Shown: positions 1 through 7,496 of the stretch, piece after piece | Position numbering within the stretch: the stretch's first letter is position 1 | How the letters are laid out: every line of letters starts with the position of its first letter | NCBI GenBank assembly: GCA_002842735.1 | Contig: PHEB01000011.1 | Span: forward strand, 7,369-71,368 | Source of the DNA: Alphaproteobacteria bacterium HGW-Alphaproteobacteria-7 | GTDB taxonomy: Bacteria; Pseudomonadota; Alphaproteobacteria; Sphingomonadales; Sphingomonadaceae | Direction: 5' to 3' | Length of the DNA stretch: 64,000 bases | The notes under the pieces: generated by a model | Database searches by the model: none | Told to the model about the DNA's origin: nothing | Seen by the model: the letters and a program-made list of their open reading frames with translations, nothing else | Position numbers and translations under genes: made by a program

Positions 1-1589
1 AGCACCGCCTCCATTACCAGCGCCTTTTCCGCCTCGTCGGTCACGTCCTTGAGCATCCGGTTGAACAGGCCCGGCGTCACCACCTGCCCCAGCGCCAGTT
101 TCTTGCCCATCGTGGCGAGGTAATCGCGCAAAGCTATCAGTTTCTCGCGGCTCGGCGGTTCGTGGACGCGGTAAACCACAGGCGCGGTCTTGGCCTCCAG
201 CGCCTTGGCCGCGGCGACATTGGCGGCGATCATGAAATCCTCAACCACGCGGTGCGCGTCGAGCCGTTCGCGGATCGCGATTTCGGCGATCTGGCCCTTT
301 TCGTTGAGCACCACGCGCCGTTCGGGCAGTTCGAGTTCGAGCGGATCGCGAGCATGGCGCGCGGCGGCCAGCGCTTTCCATGCGTCCCACAGATGCGCGA
401 GATATGCAGGCGGGTTGCCGCTATCAATCGCCTTCTGCGCGTCTTCGTAAGCGATATTGTGCGCAATCCGTATCAGCGCGCGGGTGAAGCGGAAGCTTGT
501 GACCTTGCCTTCGCCGCTGATGTGCAGGTGGCAGACCATCGCCGCGCGGTCTTCGCCTTCTTTCAGTGAACACACGTCGGTCGACAGCAATTCGGGCAGC
601 ATCGGCACCACCCGGTCGGGGAAATAGACCGAGTTGCCGCGTTTTCGTGCCTCGCGGTCAAGCGCGGAACCGGGGCGGACGTAAAAGCTGACATCGGCGA
701 TAGCGACGAGCGCATTGAACCCACCCTGCCCATCCGGTTCGGCCCAGATCGCATCATCATGATCGCGCGCGTCGGCAGGGTCGATGGCGACGATCGGCAG
801 GTGGCGCAGGTCTTCGCGGGCCTTTTCCGACAGTTTGATCTTCGCTGCACGCGGCGCTTCTTCCAGTGCATCATCGGGGAAGACGTTCGGGATGCCGTGC
901 TTGGCAATGGCGATCAGGCTGAAGCTTTTGGGCGCGAGCGGATCGCCCACCACTTCGATCACCTTCACGCCCGCGCGGTCAGAACGGCCAACCCGTTCGG
1001 CGATCACCAACTGGCCTTCCTCGGCCTCACCCAAATCGGCAATCGGCGTCGACTGGCGCACGCGTTTATCGACCGGCGCGAGCCAGGCCTTGCCGGTCTT
1101 GTCCTTCTCGACCACGCCCATCAGCCCCTCGGTGCGCGAGGGCAGCTTTTTCATCGGGTGGGCGATCCAGCCGCGATCCGTTTCCTCGGTTCGGGCGAGG
1201 ATACGGTCGCCGCGCTTGAGTGCCGGCGGGCGCTTCACACCGGGACGCGGGCGCGGTTCGCGGATGGTGAGGCGCGGCGGCTTGCCGGGAGCCTCAGGAT
1301 CCCAATTGTCCGGCTCTGCGATCAATTCGCCGTCGTCTACATCGACGATTTTCAGCGTCGTAACCTTCGGCACCCCGCCCATGCGATGAAAGGCGGATTT
1401 TTTGCCGTCGATCAGCCCGTCCTCGGCCATATCCTTGAGCAGGGCTTTGAGCTTTATCTTCTCCTGCCCCTTCAACCCGAACGCCTTGGCGATCTCGCGC
1501 TTGCCGGCGGGAATGTCGGAGGACTGGATGAAGTCGAGCACTTGTTGCGCGCTCGGCATTCCTTGGGGCAGTTTGGGGGGCTTGGGCAT
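1..1589 (-). CDS. rnr: Ribonuclease R, N-terminal part (runs off window)
   Basis: RNase R is a processive 3'-to-5' exoribonuclease that degrades structured RNA. The window holds the first 529 codons; the C-terminus (rest of RNB, S1 domain) lies beyond base 1. The ATG is at 1589-1587 and the protein begins MPKPPKLPQG. A winged-helix-like N-terminal region and an OB-fold region come first, then the RNB domain. Its metal-binding Asp cluster, IDPADARDHDDAI, is visible at about residue 266, followed by GNSVYFPDRVVPMLPELLS. The start lies one base after the stop of the upstream GxxExxY gene, so the two may be translationally coupled. The family assignment is firm. Confidence 0.95.
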   Translation of the reverse strand, partial: MPKPPKLPQGMPSAQQVLDFIQSSDIPAGKREIAKAFGLKGQEKIKLKALLKDMAEDGLIDGKKSAFHRMGGVPKVTTLKIVDVDDGELIAEPDNWDPEAPGKPPRLTIREPRPRPGVKRPPALKRGDRILARTEETDRGWIAHPMKKLPSRTEGLMGVVEKDKTGKAWLAPVDKRVRQSTPIADLGEAEEGQLVIAERVGRSDRAGVKVIEVVGDPLAPKSFSLIAIAKHGIPNVFPDDALEEAPRAAKIKLSEKAREDLRHLPIVAIDPADARDHDDAIWAEPDGQGGFNALVAIADVSFYVRPGSALDREARKRGNSVYFPDRVVPMLPELLSTDVCSLKEGEDRAAMVCHLHISGEGKVTSFRFTRALIRIAHNIAYEDAQKAIDSGNPPAYLAHLWDAWKALAAARHARDPLELELPERRVVLNEKGQIAEIAIRERLDAHRVVEDFMIAANVAAAKALEAKTAPVVYRVHEPPSREKLIALRDYLATMGKKLALGQVVTPGLFNRMLKDVTDEAEKALVMEAV

Positions 1590-1590
1590 T

Positions 1591-2025
1591 TCAATCCTTC
1601 GGGTTCGCGCCAAGTCGCCAAGTCGCCAAGGGGGCGGTGTTGTTGATCAGGCGCTTGATTCCGTCCTTGAACAGCGGTGTGCCGAAATTGATCACGAAGC
1701 CGAGTGGAAAACCACCCAGCTTGAGATAAGTAAGCGCCTGTTTCGCATGGACGGGTGACGCGCGCTCGACAGACTTGATTTCGATGACGATGCTGCGCTT
1801 GATGAGCAAGTCGATTTTATAGGCTGCAGGCAACACGATCCCATCGAAACACGCATCGACCGGCACCTGCCGGCCAACCACAAGACCATCGCGCTCAAGC
1901 CGGGCGGCCAGCAAAGCCTCATAGGCGCTTTCGAGCAGACCCGGCCCCAGATCGCGATGCAGCCGAAAAGCCGTGTCGACAATCGTACGAGCCAGCGTGT
2001 CCAACTCAGCGTGCGGCTCCTTCAT
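1591..2025 (-). CDS. GxxExxY family protein (PD-(D/E)XK nuclease-like fold)
   Basis: This 144-residue protein has the family-naming motif GLLESAY at residues 29-35. A nuclease-like core follows, with D73 and E83-x-K85 in YKIDLLIK and IEIKS. The family is widespread and its function is unproven; a PD-(D/E)XK fold is established only by similarity. The ATG at 2025 is chosen because the family starts a few residues before LARTIVDTAF; the frame stays open to 2169, but that extension overlaps the neighbouring gene. The gene is bracketed by near-identical 28-bp inverted repeats, one touching the ATG and the other coding for the C-terminal residues LATWRLGANP. This suggests a cassette that inserted just upstream of rnr. 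Confidence 0.85.
   Translation of the reverse strand: MKEPHAELDTLARTIVDTAFRLHRDLGPGLLESAYEALLAARLERDGLVVGRQVPVDACFDGIVLPAAYKIDLLIKRSIVIEIKSVERASPVHAKQALTYLKLGGFPLGFVINFGTPLFKDGIKRLINNTAPLATWRLGANPKD
1603..1630 (+). repeat. Left inverted repeat of the GxxExxY cassette
   Basis: This 28-bp sequence begins GTTCGCGCCAAGTCGCC on the plus strand and matches the minus strand of 2026-2053 at 27 of 28 positions; only the 21st base differs (T against G). It lies inside the 3' end of the GxxExxY coding sequence. Similarity stops at the outer edge of both copies, as expected for element ends. Confidence 0.85.
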
Positions 2026-2053
2026 CTTGGCGCCTTGGCGACTTGGCGCGAAC
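2026..2053 (-). repeat. Right inverted repeat of the GxxExxY cassette
   Basis: This is the partner of 1603-1630, read on the minus strand. It ends directly against the ATG of the GxxExxY gene at 2025, so it occupies the ribosome-binding region. It is built from repeated GCCAAG units (GCGCCAAG, TCGCCAAG, GCGCCAAG). The start lacks a usual purine-rich Shine-Dalgarno, so the repeat itself probably sets the translation level. Confidence 0.85.
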
Positions 2054-2059
2054 AAGAAT

Positions 2060-3442
2060 TCACCGCCCCACCGGCTCGAAGGCACCGCCGGGAACTGCGC
2101 TGGACACAGGCGAGCAAAATTCGCCCGCGCAAGCGGCAACGCCGAAGATCCAGTCATCGCCGCGAACACCGGGAAAAGATTTCCCTGTTATGGCAACAGG
2201 AACATCACACGCGGTTGCGCGCCCTTCTCCGACGCATCCTGAGGGCGGGTTCTCCATTCTCTCGGTGGGTCGATCACCCCAAAACGGTTGGTCGGTCGGT
2301 CGCTTCCACACTTCGTATGCCGTTGCATCATTGACTGGGCTCCAGCTCACATCAGTGTACGTCTTCACCGCCGCATCCATCGTTACCTTGGGCGGCATCG
2401 GCGCGCGGGCGAGCGCGTCCAGTGCCCGCACATTCAGCCGCGTCACCCCGGCGAGGTAGGCAAAGTCCATCTCGTCGATGGTGTCACCGTAAAACACGCC
2501 GTCCTCGGTGCGCAGGTCCTGATGCTGGTGATCAAAATCCTCGACCCCCACGGTGAACCGGATCGCGGGGTAGCCTTTTTGCAGGAACGGCACCTGATCC
2601 CCGCCGCGCCCCATGCGGTCAGTGCGCCAAATCTGGCGAACTTGCAGCCCATCAGGGTGCTTCTCCGCCAGCCCCGCCACCCAGCGCGACAGGTTGCGTC
2701 CCGGCGAGTCATTCTCGCCCCCGAACCGGCTTTGCGCCGCACGCAGATCATCCGTCAGGTCAGCGCGCGGGCCTTCGGAGAACACACGCACCACGCGCGG
2801 CTCGCAATAGCCATCCTTGCCGCAGGAATTGCCGACGATGTCGTTGTTGAGCACGGCCTTGACGGTGAAGCCCTGCGCCTCGGCCCAATCGGCGAGGATG
2901 CGCCCGCCATACAGGCCCTGCTCCTCACCAGAGAGGAGCGCGTAGATGATCGTGGTGGGGTATGACGTGCCGCTGAGCGCCCGCGCCGCTTCGATCACCA
3001 GCGCGGTGCCTGACCCATCGTCATTGGCGCCCGGCGCATCGGAGGTTGCGTCCATCACGTCGGTCACGCGGCTATCGATATGGCCCTGCACGATCACGAC
3101 CTCGTTCGGCCGTTCGCTGCCGCGCTGGATCGCCACCGCATTGCGCACCAGCGTCGGCGAGGGAATGCGACGACCGCTTACTGTCTCACCCACAGGCAAC
3201 ACCTCAAGGCAACCGCCGCACTTTGCGCCAATCCGGCGGAACTCCTCTAGCCCCCAGTTGACCGCCGCGCCGATGCCGCGTTCGGGATCGTCTTGTGCCG
3301 ATAGCGTATGGCGGGTGCCAAAACTGACCAGTTTCTCGACATCGCCGCGCAGGCGATCTTCAGAAACGCTGTCAGCGGGGTGGGTCTGTGCGGCGAGCGG
3401 GCTGGCGGCAAGGGCCGCGAGCAGAAGGGCGCGTTTGATCAT
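2060..3442 (-). CDS. Secreted M28 family zinc aminopeptidase
   Basis: An exported metallopeptidase of 460 residues. The start at 3442 gives a clean signal peptide (MIKRALLLAALAASPLAAQ); an open extension to 3478 would put charged residues in front of it. M28 metal-site residues are visible: H121 in GHIDS, D141 in GANDDGSG, the E173-E174 pair in SGEEQG, a later Asp in NNDIVG and a His in the DHQHQD stretch. After the catalytic domain there is a C-terminal beta-rich segment (about 365-460, TYTDVSWSPVNDATAYEVW) resembling a fibronectin type III module. It probably acts in the periplasm or outside the cell. Its substrate cannot be read from sequence. Confidence 0.9.
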   Translation of the reverse strand: MIKRALLLAALAASPLAAQTHPADSVSEDRLRGDVEKLVSFGTRHTLSAQDDPERGIGAAVNWGLEEFRRIGAKCGGCLEVLPVGETVSGRRIPSPTLVRNAVAIQRGSERPNEVVIVQGHIDSRVTDVMDATSDAPGANDDGSGTALVIEAARALSGTSYPTTIIYALLSGEEQGLYGGRILADWAEAQGFTVKAVLNNDIVGNSCGKDGYCEPRVVRVFSEGPRADLTDDLRAAQSRFGGENDSPGRNLSRWVAGLAEKHPDGLQVRQIWRTDRMGRGGDQVPFLQKGYPAIRFTVGVEDFDHQHQDLRTEDGVFYGDTIDEMDFAYLAGVTRLNVRALDALARAPMPPKVTMDAAVKTYTDVSWSPVNDATAYEVWKRPTDQPFWGDRPTERMENPPSGCVGEGRATACDVPVAITGKSFPGVRGDDWIFGVAACAGEFCSPVSSAVPGGAFEPVGR

Positions 3443-3499
3443 GTGAGGAAGTTTTGCCCGAACTCTCACACAATGCAACCTTGGTGCAACCTTGGTGAG

Positions 3500-3567
3500 T
3501 CCCCGCGAAGGCGGGGATCTCAGGCAGAATTGCTCAGACCATCCGGAGGCCCCCGCCTGCGCGGGGG
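3500..3567. repeat. Paired-hairpin palindromic repeat (intergenic copy)
   Basis: There are two hairpins with tetranucleotide loops: TCCCCGC-GAAG-GCGGGGA at 3500-3517 and CCCCCGC-CTGC-GCGGGGG at 3550-3567, joined by a spacer containing CTCAGGCAG. The architecture and spacing match the two copies inside glyS (55495-55562 and 55825-55892). The element lies between the M28 peptidase start and the DUF805 gene. With this repeat, the 178-bp gap from 3443 to 3620 holds no gene. Confidence 0.85.
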
Positions 3568-3620
3568 TGCACTCAGGATCAGTAAGCGCGCGCGATCAGG
3601 ATGCGTTAGGCAGGTCCGAG

Positions 3621-4151
3621 TCAGCCTGCCTTGCTGGGTAGGGCACCGCAGATGATCACCACCAGATAACCGAGCCAGCTGATCATCCCCAGGGCAGCAC
3701 TGGATAAGGCCGCCTCGTTAAATGCCTCGAGATTGCCGGTCGCCATGATCGCTTGCATCGTGCTGGCCGACGAAATGCTGTTATAGACCGTAAACAGCGT
3801 AGTCGCGACGGGAATCGCTGCAATCGCGATTGGCAATGCTGCATCGCGTAACCGACGCACGAATGTCGCGATGTAAAGGCCAAGTGTGACCAACGAAATG
3901 GCCGCGCCGATCCACGCTTGGGTCGGCAGGCTTTCTGCCATCTGCTGCATCATCGCCGCCTCGTTGATCCCGTCGGACGTCGATTCGAACATGGTTCCGA
4001 TGGAATTGGCAGCAATTATCCCAGAAATAATCACGCTGATGACAACATTGATCACCACCAGAAGCAGCACATAGTACCAAAATGTCGGACGTGTATCACG
4101 ACCATCAAAGTTCGCCAGGTTGGCCAGGCAATAACGAATGGACTCGATCAT
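3621..4151 (-). CDS. DUF805 family membrane protein
   Basis: This 176-residue inner-membrane protein has the DUF805 N-terminal pattern FDGRDTRPTFWYYVL, followed by a strongly hydrophobic helix (VVINVVISVIISGIIAA). Two or three more membrane segments follow, after a polar loop at about 50-80. The function of DUF805 is not established. It lies 12 bp downstream of proS on the same strand and may be co-transcribed. The base composition is slightly more AT-rich than its neighbours. Confidence 0.8.
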   Translation of the reverse strand: MIESIRYCLANLANFDGRDTRPTFWYYVLLLVVINVVISVIISGIIAANSIGTMFESTSDGINEAAMMQQMAESLPTQAWIGAAISLVTLGLYIATFVRRLRDAALPIAIAAIPVATTLFTVYNSISSASTMQAIMATGNLEAFNEAALSSAALGMISWLGYLVVIICGALPSKAG

Positions 4152-4163
4152 CTCTGCACTCCT

Positions 4164-5708
4164 TCAATAGGCGCGGGCGACAATAATTCGTTCAACCGCA
4201 CGGTTCCCGGTGAATATGCACTGCCCAGATGCCTCGGCAGAGGCGCGCGGCACATTGCGAATCGTAAGTTTGTGTATTTTCAATGTTTCGACAATCTTGT
4301 CCAGCGCTGCATCGGTTGGCTTGGCCCATTCAACCTCGACCCAGCCGGGATATTTCCCGCTGTTTTCGAAGTGATCCGCCAGCGCATCCAGCGTGACAAT
4401 ATCGCGTCTGATATTGGCGTCGCGCCGCGTGCGAGCTTCTTCGTAAAGCGCAGTCTGGATTGTTTCGAGCAGCGCGCCTGCCCCCGCCACAAAATCGGCG
4501 TGGGCAGGATAGGAGAAAGCAGGCTTGCCATTCTCCGCGTTCCACAACTGATCGCGGCGCAAAACCGCCAGCTTGCCCTCGGCCATATCGCGCGGGCCGA
4601 CTTCGATGATCACCGGCGCGCCTTTGCGCACCCAGTCCCAGCGCTTGGCGGCGGCCTTGCCCGGTTTCTTGTCGAGTATCACCCGCACCCGCTCACCCAG
4701 CGCGGATTGCCCCGCCAGCGCGGCGCGCACGCCTTCGCAATAGGCGAGCAGTTCGGCATCCTCAGGCGCCTCACGCAGCATCGGGATAATCACGATCTGC
4801 TGCGGTGCAATCGCGGGCGGCACGCGCAAGCCGTCATCATCGCCGTGAGTCATAATCACCCCGCCGATCAGCCTGGTCGAAACGCCCCAGCTGGTGGTGT
4901 GGCAGAACTGCTGGGCACCTTCACGATCCTGAAACTGGATGCCCGCCGCGTGCGCGAAATTGGTGCCGAGATAGTGCGATGTGCCCGCCTGCAACGCCTT
5001 GCCATCCTGCATCATCGCTTCGATCGACCAGGTTTCCACTGCGCCGGGGAAGCGTTCGTTTTCGGGCTTCTCGCCCGCGATCACCGGCAGGGCGAGGTCA
5101 TCCTCGGCACACGCCCGATACATTTCCAGCGCGCGGTGGGTTTCCGCCAGCGCCTCATCACGGTTTTCGTGCGCGGTATGGCCTTCCTGCCAAAGGAATT
5201 CGCTGGTGCGCAGAAACATCCGCGTGCGCATTTCCCAGCGCACCACATTGGCCCATTGGTTGGTAAGCAGCGGCAGATCGCGCCACGACTGGATCCAGCG
5301 TGCCATCGCATCGCCGATGATCGTTTCGGACGTCGGGCGCACCACCAGTGGTTCTTCAAGCTTTGCTGCGGGATCGGGGATCAGGCCGCCCTTGCCATCC
5401 GAAATCAGCCGGTGGTGGGTAACAACCGCCATTTCCTTGGCGAACCCTTCGACGTGCTCAGCCTCACGCGTGAAATTGGCGAGCGGGATGAACAGCGGGA
5501 AGTAGCAGTTCTGCACCCCTGCGGCCTTGATCCGGTCATCCATCAGGCGCTGAATGCGTTCCCAGATGCCATAACCCCACGGCTTGATCACCATGCAGCC
5601 GCGCACACCGGATTCTTCGGCGAGATCAGCGGCGCTGATAACTTCCTGATACCACTTGGCGAAATCATCTTCGCGCTTGATCGTAAGGGCGTGACGGATT
5701 TGGGACAC
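4164..5708 (-). CDS. proS: Prolyl-tRNA synthetase (eukaryote/archaea-like type)
   Basis: Charges tRNA-Pro with proline in the cytosol. At 514 residues it lacks the large insertion domain of the E. coli-type enzyme and ends in the ...RAY terminus of the shorter archaeal/eukaryotic-like class, with the class II motifs VRPTSETI and VVRWEMRTRMFLR. The start is GTG at 5708 (reads M-SQIRHALTIKRE) because the conserved N-terminus begins there and AGGA lies upstream. The frame stays open to 5900, but that stretch runs across the phaR 3' end and has no family similarity. A TTG at 5711 is an alternative start. Confidence 0.93.
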   Translation of the reverse strand: MSQIRHALTIKREDDFAKWYQEVISAADLAEESGVRGCMVIKPWGYGIWERIQRLMDDRIKAAGVQNCYFPLFIPLANFTREAEHVEGFAKEMAVVTHHRLISDGKGGLIPDPAAKLEEPLVVRPTSETIIGDAMARWIQSWRDLPLLTNQWANVVRWEMRTRMFLRTSEFLWQEGHTAHENRDEALAETHRALEMYRACAEDDLALPVIAGEKPENERFPGAVETWSIEAMMQDGKALQAGTSHYLGTNFAHAAGIQFQDREGAQQFCHTTSWGVSTRLIGGVIMTHGDDDGLRVPPAIAPQQIVIIPMLREAPEDAELLAYCEGVRAALAGQSALGERVRVILDKKPGKAAAKRWDWVRKGAPVIIEVGPRDMAEGKLAVLRRDQLWNAENGKPAFSYPAHADFVAGAGALLETIQTALYEEARTRRDANIRRDIVTLDALADHFENSGKYPGWVEVEWAKPTDAALDKIVETLKIHKLTIRNVPRASAEASGQCIFTGNRAVERIIVARAY

Positions 5709-5766
5709 CAACGAATTCCTGACTAAGCTCAAACGGCCAAGCGCCGCAGGCGCGCCGCGCTTCGCG

Positions 5767-6342
5767 TTATTTGCCCAATTCGTCCAGCTTCTTTTGCATC
5801 GCGGCCATCTGTTCGCGCAGCACGGCCAGCTCGTCATTGGCCGGATCAGCCGGGGCTGCGGGCTTGTCTTTCGGTTTGGACGCGCCCGGCAGAAACACAT
5901 TCGCCGCCGCGCGCATCATCGCCATATTGGTTTCATGAATCGCGGTGAAGGGATTGCTCGCCATGCCCTTTTCAAACACTTCGCGGATTTTGGATTGATT
6001 TTCGCGGAAATTGGCCATGCTGGCTTCAAGGTATGATGGCATCATCGCCTGCATCGAATTGCCATACATTCCGATCAGTTGGCGCAGGAAGCTGACGGGG
6101 AGCATCTGTTCGCCATTGGCTTCTTCGTCCATGATGATCTGGGTCAGGATCGAATGGGTGATGTCATCACCGCTCTTGGCGTCAATCACCTGAAATTCGA
6201 TGTTTTCGCGAACCATTTTGGCAAGATCGTCAAGCGTTATGTAGCTGGATGACGAGGTGTTATACAGCCGACGGTTGGCGTATTTCTTGATAATGATGGC
6301 ATCGCCTGCCTCGCCCGATGCTGCTTTTGCTCTGCCAGCCAT
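5767..6342 (-). CDS. phaR: Polyhydroxyalkanoate synthesis repressor PhaR
   Basis: This 191-residue DNA-binding regulator is of the kind that represses phasin genes and senses PHA granules. The PHB/PHA accumulation regulator DNA-binding domain covers about residues 12-75, with the highly conserved KKYANRRLYNT and SYITLDDLA; a PHB-accumulation region follows (FLRQLIGMYG). The C-terminal tail is rich in Ala, Pro and Lys and ends in a short coiled coil (LREQMAAMQKKLDELGK). No PHA synthase lies in the window. The gene stands between alr and proS on the same strand. Confidence 0.93.
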   Translation of the reverse strand: MAGRAKAASGEAGDAIIIKKYANRRLYNTSSSSYITLDDLAKMVRENIEFQVIDAKSGDDITHSILTQIIMDEEANGEQMLPVSFLRQLIGMYGNSMQAMMPSYLEASMANFRENQSKIREVFEKGMASNPFTAIHETNMAMMRAAANVFLPGASKPKDKPAAPADPANDELAVLREQMAAMQKKLDELGK

Positions 6343-6428
6343 GGTGTTTTTCGACCTTGTAAGATGTCTCCGAATTGTCGTCTTAGCACCCGCACAAGCT
6401 GCGGTGCAACATCACCTTGATGAACCGG

Positions 6429-7496
6429 TCAGAACTGGCGCAGGCGCTGGCCGATTGTGGTCAGCATTTCATAAGGCGACAGAGCATTTTGCTGCGCAGC
6501 ATCGGCAATGTCCCACGGCACGCTCAGCCAGTCTCCGGCGGACAAATCGGGGGCTGCGGTAAGGTCGACCACCACCATATCCATTGACACTTTGCCAAGG
6601 ATGGGAAGGAGGCGGCCGTTGTGACTGAACGCATTGCCGGGGCCGCGGCTGCGCAGGAATCCGTCGGCATAGCCCATCGCAACAGTGCCCACCCGCATTG
6701 GTGCAACGGCGGTGAAGGTGGCGTTGTAGCCGACAGTGTCTCCGCTACGCAGCGTCCGGGTTTGCAGAATAGCGGCCTCGACCTGCGCGACCGGTTGGAT
6801 CAATCCGGAAAGCTCCCCGCGCGGCACGCCGCCGTAAAGCGCAAGGCCGGGGCGTGTCAGATCAAGGGCATAGTCCGCGCCAAGCGCGATCCCGGCGCTG
6901 TTGGCGATGCTCAACCGCTGGTGCGGGATGACCGCCGCGACGCTGTGCAAAGCGGAGAGTTGGCGCGGGTTCATCGGGCTTTCTTCATCTGCGCAGGCGA
7001 GGTGGCTCATCAGGATGTCGACCGCAAGTGTCGCAATTCTCTGGTCTTTTGCCTCGTCTGGCGCGATGCCGAGACGGTTGATGCCGGTGTCGATCATCAG
7101 GTGGCAGCGACCGCCCCCGCTGGCGTTCCACAGCGCGGCTTGATCGAGCGAATTGATGACCGGAACCGCGCCGGAATTGCGTGCATAGGCGCACTCAGCC
7201 TCGCTCAAAACACCATGCAAAACAGCGATTTGCGGTGCAGGAACGTGGCGCGCAACGGCCGCCACCTCGCTCCAATGCGCGACAAAAAACGTCTCGCACC
7301 CCGCATCGCGCAGCACCGGAACGCAGGCATCGACGCCCAAGCCATAGCAATCCGCCTTGACCGCAGCCCCGGTTTTAGCGCCGACCGAAAGCGCATCTAA
7401 CGCGCACCAATTGGCAGCAAGCGCCCCCCTATCAACGGTCAAGCGCAGGCTAGACGGGGGCAAGACCGGCCTATCTTTCGGCGCCCCGTCAATCAT
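6429..7496 (-). CDS. alr: Alanine racemase
   Basis: A PLP enzyme that interconverts L- and D-alanine for peptidoglycan. It has 355 residues, a usual length. The PLP lysine is K47 in GAAVKADCYGLG and the second catalytic residue is the Tyr of VGYNATF. The barrel-then-beta-domain order is intact, with the PLP-phosphate region around NSAGIAL. The start ATG overlaps the end of the upstream MFS gene by 8 bp, so the pair is probably translated from one message. Confidence 0.93.
   Translation of the reverse strand: MIDGAPKDRPVLPPSSLRLTVDRGALAANWCALDALSVGAKTGAAVKADCYGLGVDACVPVLRDAGCETFFVAHWSEVAAVARHVPAPQIAVLHGVLSEAECAYARNSGAVPVINSLDQAALWNASGGGRCHLMIDTGINRLGIAPDEAKDQRIATLAVDILMSHLACADEESPMNPRQLSALHSVAAVIPHQRLSIANSAGIALGADYALDLTRPGLALYGGVPRGELSGLIQPVAQVEAAILQTRTLRSGDTVGYNATFTAVAPMRVGTVAMGYADGFLRSRGPGNAFSHNGRLLPILGKVSMDMVVVDLTAAPDLSAGDWLSVPWDIADAAQQNALSPYEMLTTIGQRLRQF

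Noticed and set aside
3918-5726. A 602-codon open frame opposite proS
   Set aside because: It mirrors proS codons (GC-rich third positions) and has no domain or signal of its own.
6343-6428. A terminator-like hairpin in the alr-phaR gap
   Set aside because: An imperfect stem (GCACCCGCA / TGCGGTGC) is present but without a U-run on either strand.
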